Source: Flavobacterium terrigena
GTDB lineage: Bacteria; Bacteroidota; Bacteroidia; Flavobacteriales; Flavobacteriaceae
Direction: 5' to 3'
Assembly: GCF_900108955.1 (NCBI RefSeq)
Contig: NZ_FNYA01000001.1
Coordinates: 62,001 to 126,000, forward strand
DNA length: 64,000 nt
Shown here: positions 16,213 through 24,835 of the stretch, in pieces
How positions within the stretch are numbered: position 1 is the stretch's first letter
Layout of the letters: each line of letters starts with the position of its first letter
Notes under the pieces: generated by a model
The model's input: the letters and a program-made list of their open reading frames with translations, nothing else
Told to the model about the DNA's origin: nothing
Databases searched by the model: none
Program-made: the position numbers and the translations under genes

Positions 16213-16779
16213 TTACATTTTTGGGGTAACCACTGTGTCAATAACATGAATAACTCCGTTAGATTGGTTCACATCAGCAATTGTTACTTTTGCTGAAGCT
16301 CCATTTTCATCAGTAATATAAACATCACTTCCTTGCATCCAAGCTGTTAATTTACCACCACTAACAGTTGTTAAAACTACTTTACCGTTTCCTTTTTTAA
16401 TGGCAGCAGAAATATCTTTTGCATTCATTTTACCCGCCACAACATGGTAAGTTAAAATAGTTTGCAATAATTTTTTGTTTTCTGGTTTTAGTAAAGTTTC
16501 AACTGTTCCTGCTGGTAATTTTTCGAATGCTGCATTTGTTGGGGCAAAAACGGTAAATGGACCTGCTGTCATTAAAGTTTCCACTAAATCAGCCGCTTTT
16601 ACAGCTGCAACCAAAGTGGTATGATCTTTTGAATTTACAGCATTTTCAACAATATTTTTTGAAGGATACATTGCTGCACCACCAACCATAACTGTTTTTT
16701 CTTTTTGTGCTACTGCGTTTCCACCTGTTAATAATACAAATGTAAAGGCTACTACTGATAAAATTTTGTTCGTTTTCAT
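16213..16779 (-). CDS. Secreted fasciclin (FAS1) domain protein
   Basis: The 188-aa protein has a signal peptide (about residues 1-24, ending NAVAQ) and a single FAS1 domain (about 45-187). The two conserved FAS1 boxes are clear: FTVFAPTNAAFEKLP (about 77-91) and the C-terminal GVIHVIDTVVTPK. FAS1 domains mediate adhesion or ligand binding at the cell surface. Single-domain exported FAS1 proteins are common in Bacteroidota. It is flanked by terminators, so it is transcribed alone. Confidence 0.92.
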   Translation of the reverse strand: MKTNKILSVVAFTFVLLTGGNAVAQKEKTVMVGGAAMYPSKNIVENAVNSKDHTTLVAAVKAADLVETLMTAGPFTVFAPTNAAFEKLPAGTVETLLKPENKKLLQTILTYHVVAGKMNAKDISAAIKKGNGKVVLTTVSGGKLTAWMQGSDVYITDENGASAKVTIADVNQSNGVIHVIDTVVTPKM

Positions 16780-16842
16780 GTTTATGATTTTTAAGTTATA
16801 AAGTCATTTACGTTAAAACGATTTGTTTGGTTTTAAATATGT

Positions 16843-16880
16843 CAAAAAAAAAAAATCCCAATCATTTCTGATTGGGATTT
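16843..16880 (-). terminator. Terminator of rpsA
   Basis: AAATCCCAAT (16853-16862) and ATTGGGATTT (16871-16880) form a 10-base stem with an eight-base loop, then a long T-run on the minus strand. It lies 24 bases after the rpsA stop. Confidence 0.85.
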
Positions 16881-16903
16881 AGTATGATTAAGAATTTGAA
16901 AAA

Positions 16904-18688
16904 TTAGTTTCCTCCTTTTTCCATTCTTGCTTTTAATTCCATTAATGCATCGATATCACCTAAAGTAGATTTTTCAGCATTGTTTGAAGATGAAGCTACA
17001 TTGTTATTGCTTGATTCGTTAGAAGCTGATTTGAAGTTTTTCTCTTCTTCTTCTCTGAAAGTAGCAGTATGTGAAGCAACGATTCTTTTGAATTCTTTGT
17101 TAAACTCGATAACTTTGAATTCAGCAGCATCTCCTTTTTTCAATTTTTTACCATCTTCTTTTTCTAAATGACGAGTTGGAACGAATCCTTGAACGTCTTC
17201 AGAAAATTCAACTGTAGCACCTTTGTCAACAATTTCAGAAACAGTACCAGTGTGAACTGTACCTACTGCATAAGCAGCTTCATGTTTGTCCCAAGGGTTA
17301 TCTAAAGTTTGTTTATGACCTAAAGATAATTTACGAGCTTCAACATCTAATTCTAAAACTACAACATCTAATTTGTCACCAACGTTAACAAATTCTGATG
17401 GATGTTTGATTTTTTTAGTCCAAGATAAATCAGAAATATAAACTAAACCGTCAATTCCTTCTTCTAATTCTACGAAAATTCCGAAGTTAGTAAAGTTTCT
17501 AACGATACCTGTGTGCTTAGAACCAACTGGGTATTTCTCAGTAATTCCATTCCAAGGATCAGTAGTTAATTGTTTAATACCTAATGACATTTTTCTATCA
17601 TCTCTATCTAAAGTTAAGATAACTGCATCTACAGTATCACCAACTTTAACGAAATCTTGAGCAGAACGTAAATGCGTAGACCAAGACATTTCAGAAACGT
17701 GAATTAATCCTTCAACTCCTTCAGCTACTTCAATGAAAGCACCATAATCAGCTAAAACAACTACTTTACCTTTCACTTTATCTCCTACGTTTAATTCAGC
17801 AGATAACGCATCCCATGGGTGAGCGTTTAATTGTTTTAAACCTAATTGAATTCTTGTTTTCTCGTCATCGAAATCTAAAATTACAACATTTAATTTTTGG
17901 TCTAATTCTAAAACTTCACTTGGGTGATTGATACGAGACCAAGATAAGTCTGTAATATGGATTAATCCATCTACACCACCTAAGTCAATGAACACACCAT
18001 AAGAAGTAATGTTTTTAACAACACCTTCTAATACTTGTCCTTTTTCTAATTGACCGATGATTTCTTTTTTCTGAACTTCGATATCAGCTTCGATAAGCGC
18101 TTTATGAGAAACTACTACGTTTTTAAATTCGTGATTAATTTTCACAACTTTAAATTCCATAGTTTTGTTTACGTATTGATCGTAATCACGGATTGGTTTC
18201 ACATCAATTTGAGAACCTGGTAAGAAAGCTTCAATACCAAATACGTCAACAATCATTCCACCTTTAGTTCTACATTTAACAAAACCGTTAACAATTTCTC
18301 CAGTTTCGTTAGCAGAAATAACTCTATCCCATGCTTTGATTGTTCTTGCTTTTTTGTGAGATAATACTAATTGACCTGTTTTATCCTCACGGATATCAAT
18401 TAATACTTCTACTTTGTCACCCACTTTTAAAGATGGATTGTAACGGAATTCATTTAAAGAAATAACTCCTTCAGATTTAGCGTTGATATCAACAATAACA
18501 TCTCTGTCAGTGATTCTTACTACTACTCCTTCTACTACTTCTTCATCAGAAGTTGAGATGAAAGTTTTTGTTACTAAATCCTCAAATTCTTGAAGATTGT
18601 CTGCGTCAATAGGATCAATTCCTTCAGCATAGTTATGCCAGTTGAAATCTGCTAAAAATGACTCTTGTTCTTTGTTTAATTCAGACAT
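16904..18688 (-). CDS. rpsA: 30S ribosomal protein S1
   Basis: The 594-aa protein has six S1 RNA-binding OB folds. Their starts are about residues 50, 130, 215, 300, 385 and 475, with the repeated core GxVxxxxxxGxFVDLGGVDGLIHxSDLSW most clear in repeats 3-5. A low-complexity Ser/Asn-rich tail (about 555-575, SASNESSNNNVASSSNN) precedes a final helix. S1 binds mRNA at the small subunit; flavobacterial mRNAs mostly lack Shine-Dalgarno sequences. The 5' leader is about 110 nt from the promoter box, long enough for the autoregulation known for S1 in other bacteria. Confidence 0.97.
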   Translation of the reverse strand: MSELNKEQESFLADFNWHNYAEGIDPIDADNLQEFEDLVTKTFISTSDEEVVEGVVVRITDRDVIVDINAKSEGVISLNEFRYNPSLKVGDKVEVLIDIREDKTGQLVLSHKKARTIKAWDRVISANETGEIVNGFVKCRTKGGMIVDVFGIEAFLPGSQIDVKPIRDYDQYVNKTMEFKVVKINHEFKNVVVSHKALIEADIEVQKKEIIGQLEKGQVLEGVVKNITSYGVFIDLGGVDGLIHITDLSWSRINHPSEVLELDQKLNVVILDFDDEKTRIQLGLKQLNAHPWDALSAELNVGDKVKGKVVVLADYGAFIEVAEGVEGLIHVSEMSWSTHLRSAQDFVKVGDTVDAVILTLDRDDRKMSLGIKQLTTDPWNGITEKYPVGSKHTGIVRNFTNFGIFVELEEGIDGLVYISDLSWTKKIKHPSEFVNVGDKLDVVVLELDVEARKLSLGHKQTLDNPWDKHEAAYAVGTVHTGTVSEIVDKGATVEFSEDVQGFVPTRHLEKEDGKKLKKGDAAEFKVIEFNKEFKRIVASHTATFREEEEKNFKSASNESSNNNVASSSNNAEKSTLGDIDALMELKARMEKGGN

Positions 18689-18808
18689 GCGTTTATTATT
18701 TTGTATGTTGTGTTTGTTCGAGTTTATTTAATGCAGATTAAAACAACAACAGTGTTTTACGTAAATATTTGATTACCAATTGAAAACTCTACTCCGCCAA
18801 AAGGTGTG

Positions 18809-18838
18809 CAAAGATACTACTTTTTTGATAAATACAAA
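18809..18838 (-). promoter_or_regulatory. Promoter of rpsA
   Basis: On the minus strand TTTG (18838-18835) is followed after 18 bases by TATCTTTG (18816-18809), close to the Bacteroidota primary sigma consensus TTTG/TAnnTTTG. The region 18689-18808 is therefore a leader of about 110 nt and holds no gene. Confidence 0.65.
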
Positions 18839-18891
18839 TAATTATTAAAGAAAATAGAGGGTAAAAAAGATTTTAATATTAAAAAGCACTA

Positions 18892-19395
18892 TTATTTTAT
18901 AAACTTAACTGAATTATAAATCTTATCGATGATAACTTCGTTTTTATCAAACTCCGCTACTGAAGAAGAAGAATTTAAGTTAATTATTCTATTCTTCTGT
19001 TTTACTATAATTATTTTAGTTTTAAATTCAAATCCAGCAGCATTACATGTTGTTATTAGCTCTTTTGCTTTTAGCCCTTTAAATTTAATATCACTTTCCG
19101 ATAAAACTTTCCAATTCGTCATGTAAGCACTAGTTTTAAATTTCTTTTTTAAATAAAAAATATAACTATCAATCTCATTATTCATATTATCAAATTCAAC
19201 AACAAAATTACACAAAGGTGCATATTCTGTAGTTTTAGCTTTTTCTTGAACTAAAATCGGATATCCTGGCATTTCCATAATATTCCAATCATTAGGAAAT
19301 TCTATCGAAACACCGTCTTTTTCAATAATTTGAGTTTCATTTAATTTCCCGAAATTCAAGAAAATAAAAATGGATAATACTATTGTTAATTTCAT
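18892..19395 (-). CDS. Exported PsbP/DcrB-like protein
   Basis: The 167-aa protein has an N-terminal hydrophobic signal (about residues 1-17) and a beta-rich domain resembling the DcrB/PsbP-like fold: GVSIEFPNDWNIME near residue 28, and a closing IDKIYNSVKFIK. Small proteins of this shape are often exported and bind lipids or assist membrane proteins. The match is by pattern only. It lies 13 bases after cmk and may be read through from it. Confidence 0.55.
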   Translation of the reverse strand: MKLTIVLSIFIFLNFGKLNETQIIEKDGVSIEFPNDWNIMEMPGYPILVQEKAKTTEYAPLCNFVVEFDNMNNEIDSYIFYLKKKFKTSAYMTNWKVLSESDIKFKGLKAKELITTCNAAGFEFKTKIIIVKQKNRIINLNSSSSVAEFDKNEVIIDKIYNSVKFIK

Positions 19396-19408
19396 CTATT
19401 GTTTTTTT

Positions 19409-20104
19409 TTAGCTCCCCGCTCCCAACTCTTCATTAACCAACTCCATCACTAATTCATATTGTTCTTTTTTGGATAAGTGAGAATTATCAATTTCAATCG
19501 CATCTTCAGCTTTTACAAGTGGTGAATCTTCTCTATGTGTGTCAATATAGTCACGCTCTTGAACGTTTTGTAGTACTTCTTCAAAAGTCACTTGTTGACC
19601 TTTTTCAATTAATTCATCAAAACGACGTTGGGCTTTGGTTTCTGGACTTGCCGTCATAAAAAGTTTTAAATCGGCATTAGGAAAAACAACAGTTCCGATA
19701 TCACGACCATCCATCACAATACCTTTGTTTTTTCCCATTTGTTGTTGCTGTTCCACTAATTTTGCACGAACTTCAGATATTTCAGCAATCTTACTCACTA
19801 AACGCGACACTTCAATCGTACGAATAGCAATCTCAACGTTTTCATTATTTAAATACATTTCCGCAAAACCAACTTCTTCATTAAAATGAAATTGCAACGT
19901 AATATTAGATAAGTTCTCAATCAATCCATCTGCATCTAAATGATTTTCAGAAACAAAATTATTTCGCATTGCAAAATACGTTACTGCACGATACATCGCA
20001 CCAGTATCAACATAGATATAACCTAATTGTTTGGCAATTTGCTTTGCTAATGTACTTTTCCCTGTTGACGAAAATCCGTCTATTGCAATGGTAATTTTTT
20101 TCAT
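19409..20104 (-). CDS. cmk: Cytidylate kinase
   Basis: The 231-aa enzyme phosphorylates CMP and dCMP with ATP. The P-loop is GFSSTGKST (residues 9-17), followed by GYIYVDTGAMYRAVTY with the substrate-binding Asp and Arg. The NMP-binding insert lies at about 50-110, and MDGRDIGTVVFPNADLKLF (about 131-149) carries the RDIGT signature. A LID with paired Arg residues (QRRFDEL) follows. The length is normal. It lies next to porQ, an arrangement usual for the Flavobacteriaceae. Confidence 0.97.
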   Translation of the reverse strand: MKKITIAIDGFSSTGKSTLAKQIAKQLGYIYVDTGAMYRAVTYFAMRNNFVSENHLDADGLIENLSNITLQFHFNEEVGFAEMYLNNENVEIAIRTIEVSRLVSKIAEISEVRAKLVEQQQQMGKNKGIVMDGRDIGTVVFPNADLKLFMTASPETKAQRRFDELIEKGQQVTFEEVLQNVQERDYIDTHREDSPLVKAEDAIEIDNSHLSKKEQYELVMELVNEELGAGS

Positions 20105-20105
20105 G

Positions 20106-20201
20106 ATCTATTCTTTTTGCCGCAAAGACTCGAAGGCACTAAGTTATTAAATTTATTCTGTGATTCTCTCTGAAAACTTTGTGAATCTCTTTGTAATTAA
20201 T
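20106..20201. repeat. Flavobacterial GCCGCAAAGACTC...CTTTGTGAATCTC repeat
   Basis: The porQ-cmk gap contains TTTTTGCCGCAAAGACTCGAAGGCACTAAG and, 40 bases on, AACTTTGTGAATCTCTTTGTAATTAA. The two parts are loosely inverted (CAAAGACTC versus GAATCTCTTTG). From memory this wording is a dispersed intergenic repeat in Flavobacterium genomes. Confidence 0.5.
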
Positions 20202-21218
20202 CTAATCCAAATTAATCATTAAACCAAAAATACTTGAATTAGCTGCAACAGTATAACGAGAATGTGAAAAATCGAATCGGACTTTATTAAATCGTAAACT
20301 GAAACCTGCAGAAATTCCAGAGAAATTTCTTTGATCAATAATATTTAATTCTTGGCCACGACGGAAATTATATCCTAATCGAATATTAAAAGCTTTTTCT
20401 GGAAACAATTCTGCCCCAACTATTACATGTCGCAAAGCATTATTTACAAAGCCAACTTTTTCTTCTTCAGTTGTGCCGTCTAAACTTCCTTGTGCTCTAT
20501 TTGGGTTCGCGAAAGCAAGTTTCCATTGTTGTAAATTTTCGAAAGTTAAATGCCAACGAATAGGAACATTTTCTACCAATTGCGAAATACCAGCTGTAAT
20601 TTCAAAAGGTAACTTTTCTCTTGTTGTTTCATATGGTTTAATCTGATAACCTAGGTTTCTGAATGACACACCGTAATTAATATCATTTCTATCATCAATA
20701 TATAAAAAACCAATATCTGTCGCCACTCCAAAAGAACTATAACTTTCTAAAGCAGAAGTAATAAATTTTGCATTGGCACCAGCATAAAAATTGGTCCAAG
20801 GAATATTGTATGAATATCCGAAAGATAATGCTCCTTCAGTTCCAGTAAAACTTGCCTCTTGATTACCAAACTCGTCATAACCATCAAAATTTCCGTAGTT
20901 TACATAATTGGCACCAACGTGAAAAGTTTGCACGTGTCTATCCCACGTATAAGCGTAAGCTGCAGTTCCATAAGTCACTTCACCGAAATAATTACTATAA
21001 CTGGTTGAAAGCTGATTGTGCATTTTCGCATTGATGGTTGCTGGATTAAAAAACGCCTGATTAACATCGTAATCGACAATTGTAACCGTTTTTCCACCCA
21101 TCGCTGCTTGCCTTGGAGATTGTACTAAATTTAAAAACTGATATACCGATTGCCCTCCTACTTGCGCATAAATAGGCGTAACAAATACAAAAAGTAGTGG
21201 CAATAGTTTTCTTAGCAT
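20202..21218 (-). CDS. porQ: Type IX secretion system protein PorQ
   Basis: The 338-aa protein has a signal peptide (about residues 1-18, ending PIYAQ), then GGQSVYQFLNLVQSPRQAAMGG, the family's opening motif. The rest is a beta-barrel pattern of the FadL/PorV type ending in an aromatic residue pair. PorQ is an outer-membrane component of the attachment complex (with PorU, PorV and PorZ) that processes type IX cargo. At least one likely cargo with a sorting domain is encoded at 38720-40318. It is followed by cmk on the same strand. Confidence 0.92.
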   Translation of the reverse strand: MLRKLLPLLFVFVTPIYAQVGGQSVYQFLNLVQSPRQAAMGGKTVTIVDYDVNQAFFNPATINAKMHNQLSTSYSNYFGEVTYGTAAYAYTWDRHVQTFHVGANYVNYGNFDGYDEFGNQEASFTGTEGALSFGYSYNIPWTNFYAGANAKFITSALESYSSFGVATDIGFLYIDDRNDINYGVSFRNLGYQIKPYETTREKLPFEITAGISQLVENVPIRWHLTFENLQQWKLAFANPNRAQGSLDGTTEEEKVGFVNNALRHVIVGAELFPEKAFNIRLGYNFRRGQELNIIDQRNFSGISAGFSLRFNKVRFDFSHSRYTVAANSSIFGLMINLD

Positions 21219-21312
21219 TTTTTCAGTTATTCTATAATAACGCAGTTGCGAAGATAAAATTATATATTAGAATGAGAAAATTTAGTTTTAGTTGTTTTCG
21301 ATTTAAAACTAA

Positions 21313-21347
21313 AAAAAGCATTTTAAAGTGAATTAAAATGCTTTATA
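21313..21347 (-). terminator. Terminator of msrB
   Basis: AAGCATTTTAA (21317-21327) and TTAAAATGCTT (21333-21343) are exact 11-base complements around five bases; the minus-strand copy runs into seven T. It lies eight bases after the msrB stop. Confidence 0.8.
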
Positions 21348-21350
21348 ATT

Positions 21351-21878
21351 TTATTTTGCTGGAATAAATTTAATAGAAACCGAATTCGTACAATAACGCT
21401 GACCAGTAGTTTCTTTCGGACCATCATCAAAAACATGACCTAAATGTCCACCACATTTCGCACACATTACTTCTGTACGAATCATACCAAAAGAGGTGTC
21501 TTTATGATAAACGGTAGAACCTTTAATAGCTTCATCAAAAGAAGGCCAACCACAATGTGAATCGAATTTTGTATCTGATGTAAATAATGGATTTTCACAT
21601 GCAGCACACACATACATTCCTTTTTCAAAAAGTTTGTCATATTCACCTGTAAAAGGTCTTTCTGTTCCTTTTTCTCTCAGAACTGTATATTCTTCAGGTG
21701 AAAGTTGCGCTTTCCATTCCGCATCTGTTTTTACAATTTTAAAATCCATAGTATCTTTTTTAGTTTCTGATTTTTTAGTGATTTCTTTAGTTGGTTCTTT
21801 TGCTTTTTCCACATTCTTATTTTGACTGTTGCAAGAAACAAAACTAAAAGCTAATAAAATAATAAATATATTCCTCAT
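21351..21878 (-). CDS. msrB: Peptide-methionine (R)-S-oxide reductase, lipoprotein form
   Basis: The 175-aa enzyme reduces methionine-R-sulfoxide in oxidised proteins. The N-terminal lipoprotein signal has lipobox SFVSC with Cys16, so it should be anchored in the envelope. A charged linker follows and then the MsrB domain (about residues 48-175). The structural zinc is held by two CxxC pairs, CAAC and CAKC. The catalytic Cys is in RYCTNSVSIKF near the C-terminus. An envelope-located MsrB is common in Bacteroidota and protects surface proteins from oxidation. Confidence 0.95.
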   Translation of the reverse strand: MRNIFIILLAFSFVSCNSQNKNVEKAKEPTKEITKKSETKKDTMDFKIVKTDAEWKAQLSPEEYTVLREKGTERPFTGEYDKLFEKGMYVCAACENPLFTSDTKFDSHCGWPSFDEAIKGSTVYHKDTSFGMIRTEVMCAKCGGHLGHVFDDGPKETTGQRYCTNSVSIKFIPAK

Positions 21879-21975
21879 GATTTCTTTGTTTCTATAAAAT
21901 TACGAAAAAGTTGTACGCTTGGTTTTAAAACTTAAAAATTTAAGGAATTTATAACTTTTGTTGTCTTTTTAAAAT

Positions 21976-22006
21976 AAAAAAAACCAGAAGGTGAATTCTG
22001 GCTTTA
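21976..22006 (-). terminator. Terminator of the DUF4920 / cytochrome gene pair
   Basis: CCAGAA (21984-21989) and TTCTGG (21996-22001) form a short stem; on the minus strand it is followed by T-rich sequence. It lies about 25 bases after the stop at 22028. Confidence 0.65.
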
Positions 22007-22027
22007 AATATAAATTCGAAATAATTC

Positions 22028-22459
22028 TTACTTAATATACAATGTTTTAATTCTTTCAATTGGTCCGCCACATTTTACTTCGTGACAACTAATACAAGCA
22101 TTTACCATTGTATTAAAACTTTCTTTCGTGTTTTTTGAAGTATAAATTTCAGATTGCGCCTTAGTAAAAATAGCCGCTTTTTCGTTAAAAAAAGCATCTC
22201 TTTCTTTACCTTTTGTCATGGCAGCTTTTGAGATATTTGAAAAATAGTCTGGCAATTTTCCTAACGAATCGTTTTTAATAATTTTATCACGAAGTTGCAC
22301 GTTATGAACATACATTTGCTCCATTAATGTCGCCATTTCAGAAGCTTCATACATTTGAAGTTCTTCTTTTGGTTTTTCGCAATTTTCCTTTTTATCTTCT
22401 GATTTATTCGAGTTACAACTCAAAAATAAAACAGAAACAACAACTAATAAATACTTCAT
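22028..22459 (-). CDS. Cytochrome c-like lipoprotein
   Basis: The 143-aa protein has a lipoprotein signal (lipobox LFLSC, Cys15). Its mature part is helical, with one heme c attachment motif CISCH near residues 123-127, right before the C-terminus. The long helices before it (about 35-115) resemble the cytochrome c' type four-helix arrangement, where CxxCH also lies in the last helix. It is likely a periplasmic electron carrier or sensor. Its start codon shares one base with the stop of the DUF4920 gene (TAATG), so the two are translationally coupled. Confidence 0.75.
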   Translation of the reverse strand: MKYLLVVVSVLFLSCNSNKSEDKKENCEKPKEELQMYEASEMATLMEQMYVHNVQLRDKIIKNDSLGKLPDYFSNISKAAMTKGKERDAFFNEKAAIFTKAQSEIYTSKNTKESFNTMVNACISCHEVKCGGPIERIKTLYIK

Positions 22460-22953
22460 TATTTTGCAATTAAAACACCATTAGCTAAAAACTTATATTC
22501 TGTTTTTGGTGCTGTAATTTTAGCAATTTCTTCAGCAGATTTCCCTTCATCTTCTGCATAATGTTTCAATTCTGCAACTGGAGTTTCTTCAACAAATGCT
22601 TTACCTTCTACAACAGATTCTCTTTTTTGAGCATTCATTGGTACGAAAAAACCATAATCTTTAAATTTTACAAACGCTTTTTCTGAATTACCTAAATCTA
22701 AAGTCATCCAACATCCTTTGTTTTGGCAAATTTCATTAATTTTTGTCGCCACTTTTACATTTAAAGTATCACCAGCTTTTAATGTTTTATATTTTGCTAA
22801 CATTTCATCCTTAGTAATTGAATTATCAGCAGTTATTTTATCACCAAATGAGGCATAAGTCATTTTTGATTCTGATTTTACTATCGTTTCTTCTTTCTTA
22901 TTACAAGAAACTAATACAACTGACAGAGCTGCGATTACAACTATTTTTTTCAT
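22459..22953 (-). CDS. DUF4920 domain lipoprotein
   Basis: The 164-aa protein has lipobox VLVSC with Cys17. The domain (about residues 30-163) has the DUF4920 marks: FGDKI near 37, NEICQNKGCWMTLDLG (about 78-93) with two Cys that could bind metal or form a disulfide, and FFVPMNAQ. The function of the family is unknown. The stop overlaps the start of a heme c lipoprotein by one base, which suggests a redox task in the periplasm for both. Confidence 0.85.
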   Translation of the reverse strand: MKKIVVIAALSVVLVSCNKKEETIVKSESKMTYASFGDKITADNSITKDEMLAKYKTLKAGDTLNVKVATKINEICQNKGCWMTLDLGNSEKAFVKFKDYGFFVPMNAQKRESVVEGKAFVEETPVAELKHYAEDEGKSAEEIAKITAPKTEYKFLANGVLIAK

Positions 22954-23057
22954 GTTTTTTTATTTTTTTATAGTGTTCAAAAAACAAATTTAATTATTTA
23001 AAGCAAACTTTGTTAATAATTATTCAAAAAATGAATCTTCAAGAATATTTTATTTAA

Positions 23058-23065
23058 TAAATTTG
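23058..23065 (+). promoter_or_regulatory. Putative -7 element of ilvE
   Basis: TAAATTTG matches TAnnTTTG and lies 41 bases before the start at 23106. No good -33 box was seen. Confidence 0.4.
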
Positions 23066-23105
23066 TAAAAATTTTGTAAAACACAACACACATATAAAAT
23101 CTATA

Positions 23106-24170
23106 ATGAATAGTATTACAAACGATATCAAAATTATTAAAAATGAAACTTCAAAAATTAATGAAGTTGATTTTGAAAACTTAACTTTCGGAAACACATT
23201 TACTGATCACATGTTAATTTGTGATTATAGAAATGGCGCTTGGGAACAACCGGTAATTAAGGCTTACGAACCTTTTACTATTGATCCATCTGCGAAAGTT
23301 TTCCATTACGGACAAGCGATTTTTGAAGGAATGAAAGCGTACAAAGATGAAAATGATGACGTTTGGTTGTTTCGTCCAGATGAAAATCATTTACGTTTTA
23401 ATAAAAGTGCAGTTCGTATGGCGATGCCAGAAATTCCTGAAAGCATCTTTATTGACGGATTAAAAACATTATTAAATATAGAGAAAGATTGGGTAAAATT
23501 CGGAAACGGAAACTCATTATATATTAGACCATTCATGATTGCAATTGGAAGTGGTGTAATTGCACAACCTTCTTCTCAATATCGTTTTATGATTATCCTT
23601 TCGCCAGCAAAATCTTATTATTCTGGTGAAGTTAAAGTAATTATTGCGGAACATTTTAGTCGTGCTGCTAATGGTGGAATTGGTGCTGCAAAAGCGGCTG
23701 GAAATTATTCTGCTCAGTTTTACCCAACAAAATTAGCGAACGAGCAAGGTTTCCAACAAATTATTTGGACAGATGATGCAACGCATACAAAATTAGAAGA
23801 AGCTGGAACTATGAATGTATTTTTTAGAATTGGAGATACTTTATTAACAGCACCAACTTCGGAAAGAATTTTAGATGGTGTAACTAGAAAATCTGTTTTA
23901 GATATTGCTAAAAGAGATAATATCGCAACTGAAGTTCGTCCAGTTTTAGTTGAAGAATTAGTTGCTGCTGCGAAAAACGGAACATTAAAAGAAATTTTTG
24001 GAGCTGGAACAGCTGCGGTAATTAATCCGATTGTTGGTTTTTCATTCAGAGATGAATATTTCGAATTACCAAAATTAGAAAATTCTTTTGCATTAGAAAT
24101 TAAAGAAAAATTAAACAACATTCAGTACAAATTGGCTGAAGATACTTTCAATTGGACAGTTAAAGTTTAA
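23106..24170 (+). CDS. ilvE: Branched-chain amino acid aminotransferase
   Basis: The 354-aa fold-type IV PLP enzyme transfers amino groups between 2-oxoglutarate and the branched-chain oxo acids, the last step of Ile, Leu and Val synthesis. Visible marks are FHYGQAIFEGMKAY (about residues 59-72), RPFMIAIGSGV, the PLP lysine in GIGAAKAAGNYSA (near 200) and LEEAGTMNVFF with EIFGAGTAAVINPI. It is the long (type II) form, common in Bacteroidota and eukaryotes. It is transcribed alone, ending in a bidirectional terminator. Confidence 0.96.
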   Translation: MNSITNDIKIIKNETSKINEVDFENLTFGNTFTDHMLICDYRNGAWEQPVIKAYEPFTIDPSAKVFHYGQAIFEGMKAYKDENDDVWLFRPDENHLRFNKSAVRMAMPEIPESIFIDGLKTLLNIEKDWVKFGNGNSLYIRPFMIAIGSGVIAQPSSQYRFMIILSPAKSYYSGEVKVIIAEHFSRAANGGIGAAKAAGNYSAQFYPTKLANEQGFQQIIWTDDATHTKLEEAGTMNVFFRIGDTLLTAPTSERILDGVTRKSVLDIAKRDNIATEVRPVLVEELVAAAKNGTLKEIFGAGTAAVINPIVGFSFRDEYFELPKLENSFALEIKEKLNNIQYKLAEDTFNWTVKV

Positions 24171-24187
24171 TCTACTTATATAAAATA

Positions 24188-24222
24188 AAAAAAAGCCTGA
24201 GAAAAACTCAGGCTTTTTTTTT
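24188..24222. terminator. Bidirectional terminator between ilvE and the MazG-like gene
   Basis: GCCTGAG (24195-24201) and CTCAGGC (24207-24213) form the stem, flanked by eight A and eight T. The stop codon of the convergent minus-strand gene is inside the T-run. Confidence 0.9.
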
Positions 24223-24604
24223 ATCTCAATATTTCTTCAAAATTGGGTTTAAAGTAATTCGGACCTTTCATTACTTTACCATCTTCACGGTAAATAGGTT
24301 TTCCATCTTCACCTAATTTACTCATATTACTTCTTTGAATTTCATCAAAAACAGATTCAATTTTATGTTGCAATCCGTGTTCTAAAATCGTACCGCATAA
24401 AATATATAACATATCGCCTAAAGCATCCGCAATTTCAACAATATCATTATTCTGAACGGCTTCTAAATATTCTTCATTTTCTTCCTTCATTAATTCAAAA
24501 CGAAGGTTGTTTTTTTGTTCACCTAAATCGGCTTTCATTTCATGACTTACTCCTAATCCATAAGTTGTATGAAATAATTTCACAGCATCTAATTGTTTTT
24601 GCAT
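24221..24604 (-). CDS. MazG-like nucleotide pyrophosphohydrolase
   Basis: The 127-aa protein has the all-alpha NTP-PPase fold. The metal-binding acidic motif appears as LMKEENEEYLEAV (about residues 34-46) and, one helix on, EIADALGDMLYILCGTI (about 55-71), giving the ExxE-(n)-ExxD pattern. Such enzymes hydrolyse nucleoside triphosphates to monophosphates and pyrophosphate and may clean up aberrant nucleotides. It starts with MQKQLDAVKLFHTTYG. The C-terminal KPIYREDGKVMKGPNYFKP resembles that of the phosphoribosyl-ATP pyrophosphohydrolase-like subgroup. Confidence 0.85.
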   Translation of the reverse strand: MQKQLDAVKLFHTTYGLGVSHEMKADLGEQKNNLRFELMKEENEEYLEAVQNNDIVEIADALGDMLYILCGTILEHGLQHKIESVFDEIQRSNMSKLGEDGKPIYREDGKVMKGPNYFKPNFEEILR

Positions 24605-24636
24605 AATATATGTTTTAGCATTATTTTAAATTTATT

Positions 24637-24756
24637 TTTGCCACGAATTTTCGAAAACTTATTTATTGAATTTATAAAAATTTTATTCGAATAAATTTTC
24701 AACAATGTCGAAACTAATTTTTAATCTTAACATTAAATTCGATAATTCGTGGCAAA
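24637..24756. repeat. 120-bp MITE-like element with 19-bp terminal inverted repeats
   Basis: The ends TTTGCCACGAATTTTCGAA (24637-24655) and, inverted, TTTGCCACGAATTATCGAA (24756-24738) match at 18 of 19 positions. The interior is AT-rich with no gene. No target-site duplication is evident. It fills the gap between two divergent genes. Confidence 0.65.
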
Positions 24757-24810
24757 CTTTTTTTGAAAAATTTTAATGTCATAAAATTATATTTTAAATG
24801 TTGTAATCCT

Positions 24811-24818
24811 TAAATTTG
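24811..24818 (+). promoter_or_regulatory. Putative -7 element of the 62-aa gene
   Basis: TAAATTTG lies 18 bases before the start at 24836. It is just downstream of the MITE-like element, which may supply upstream promoter sequence. Confidence 0.35.
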
Positions 24819-24835
24819 TTGAAAAATTTATCAAC

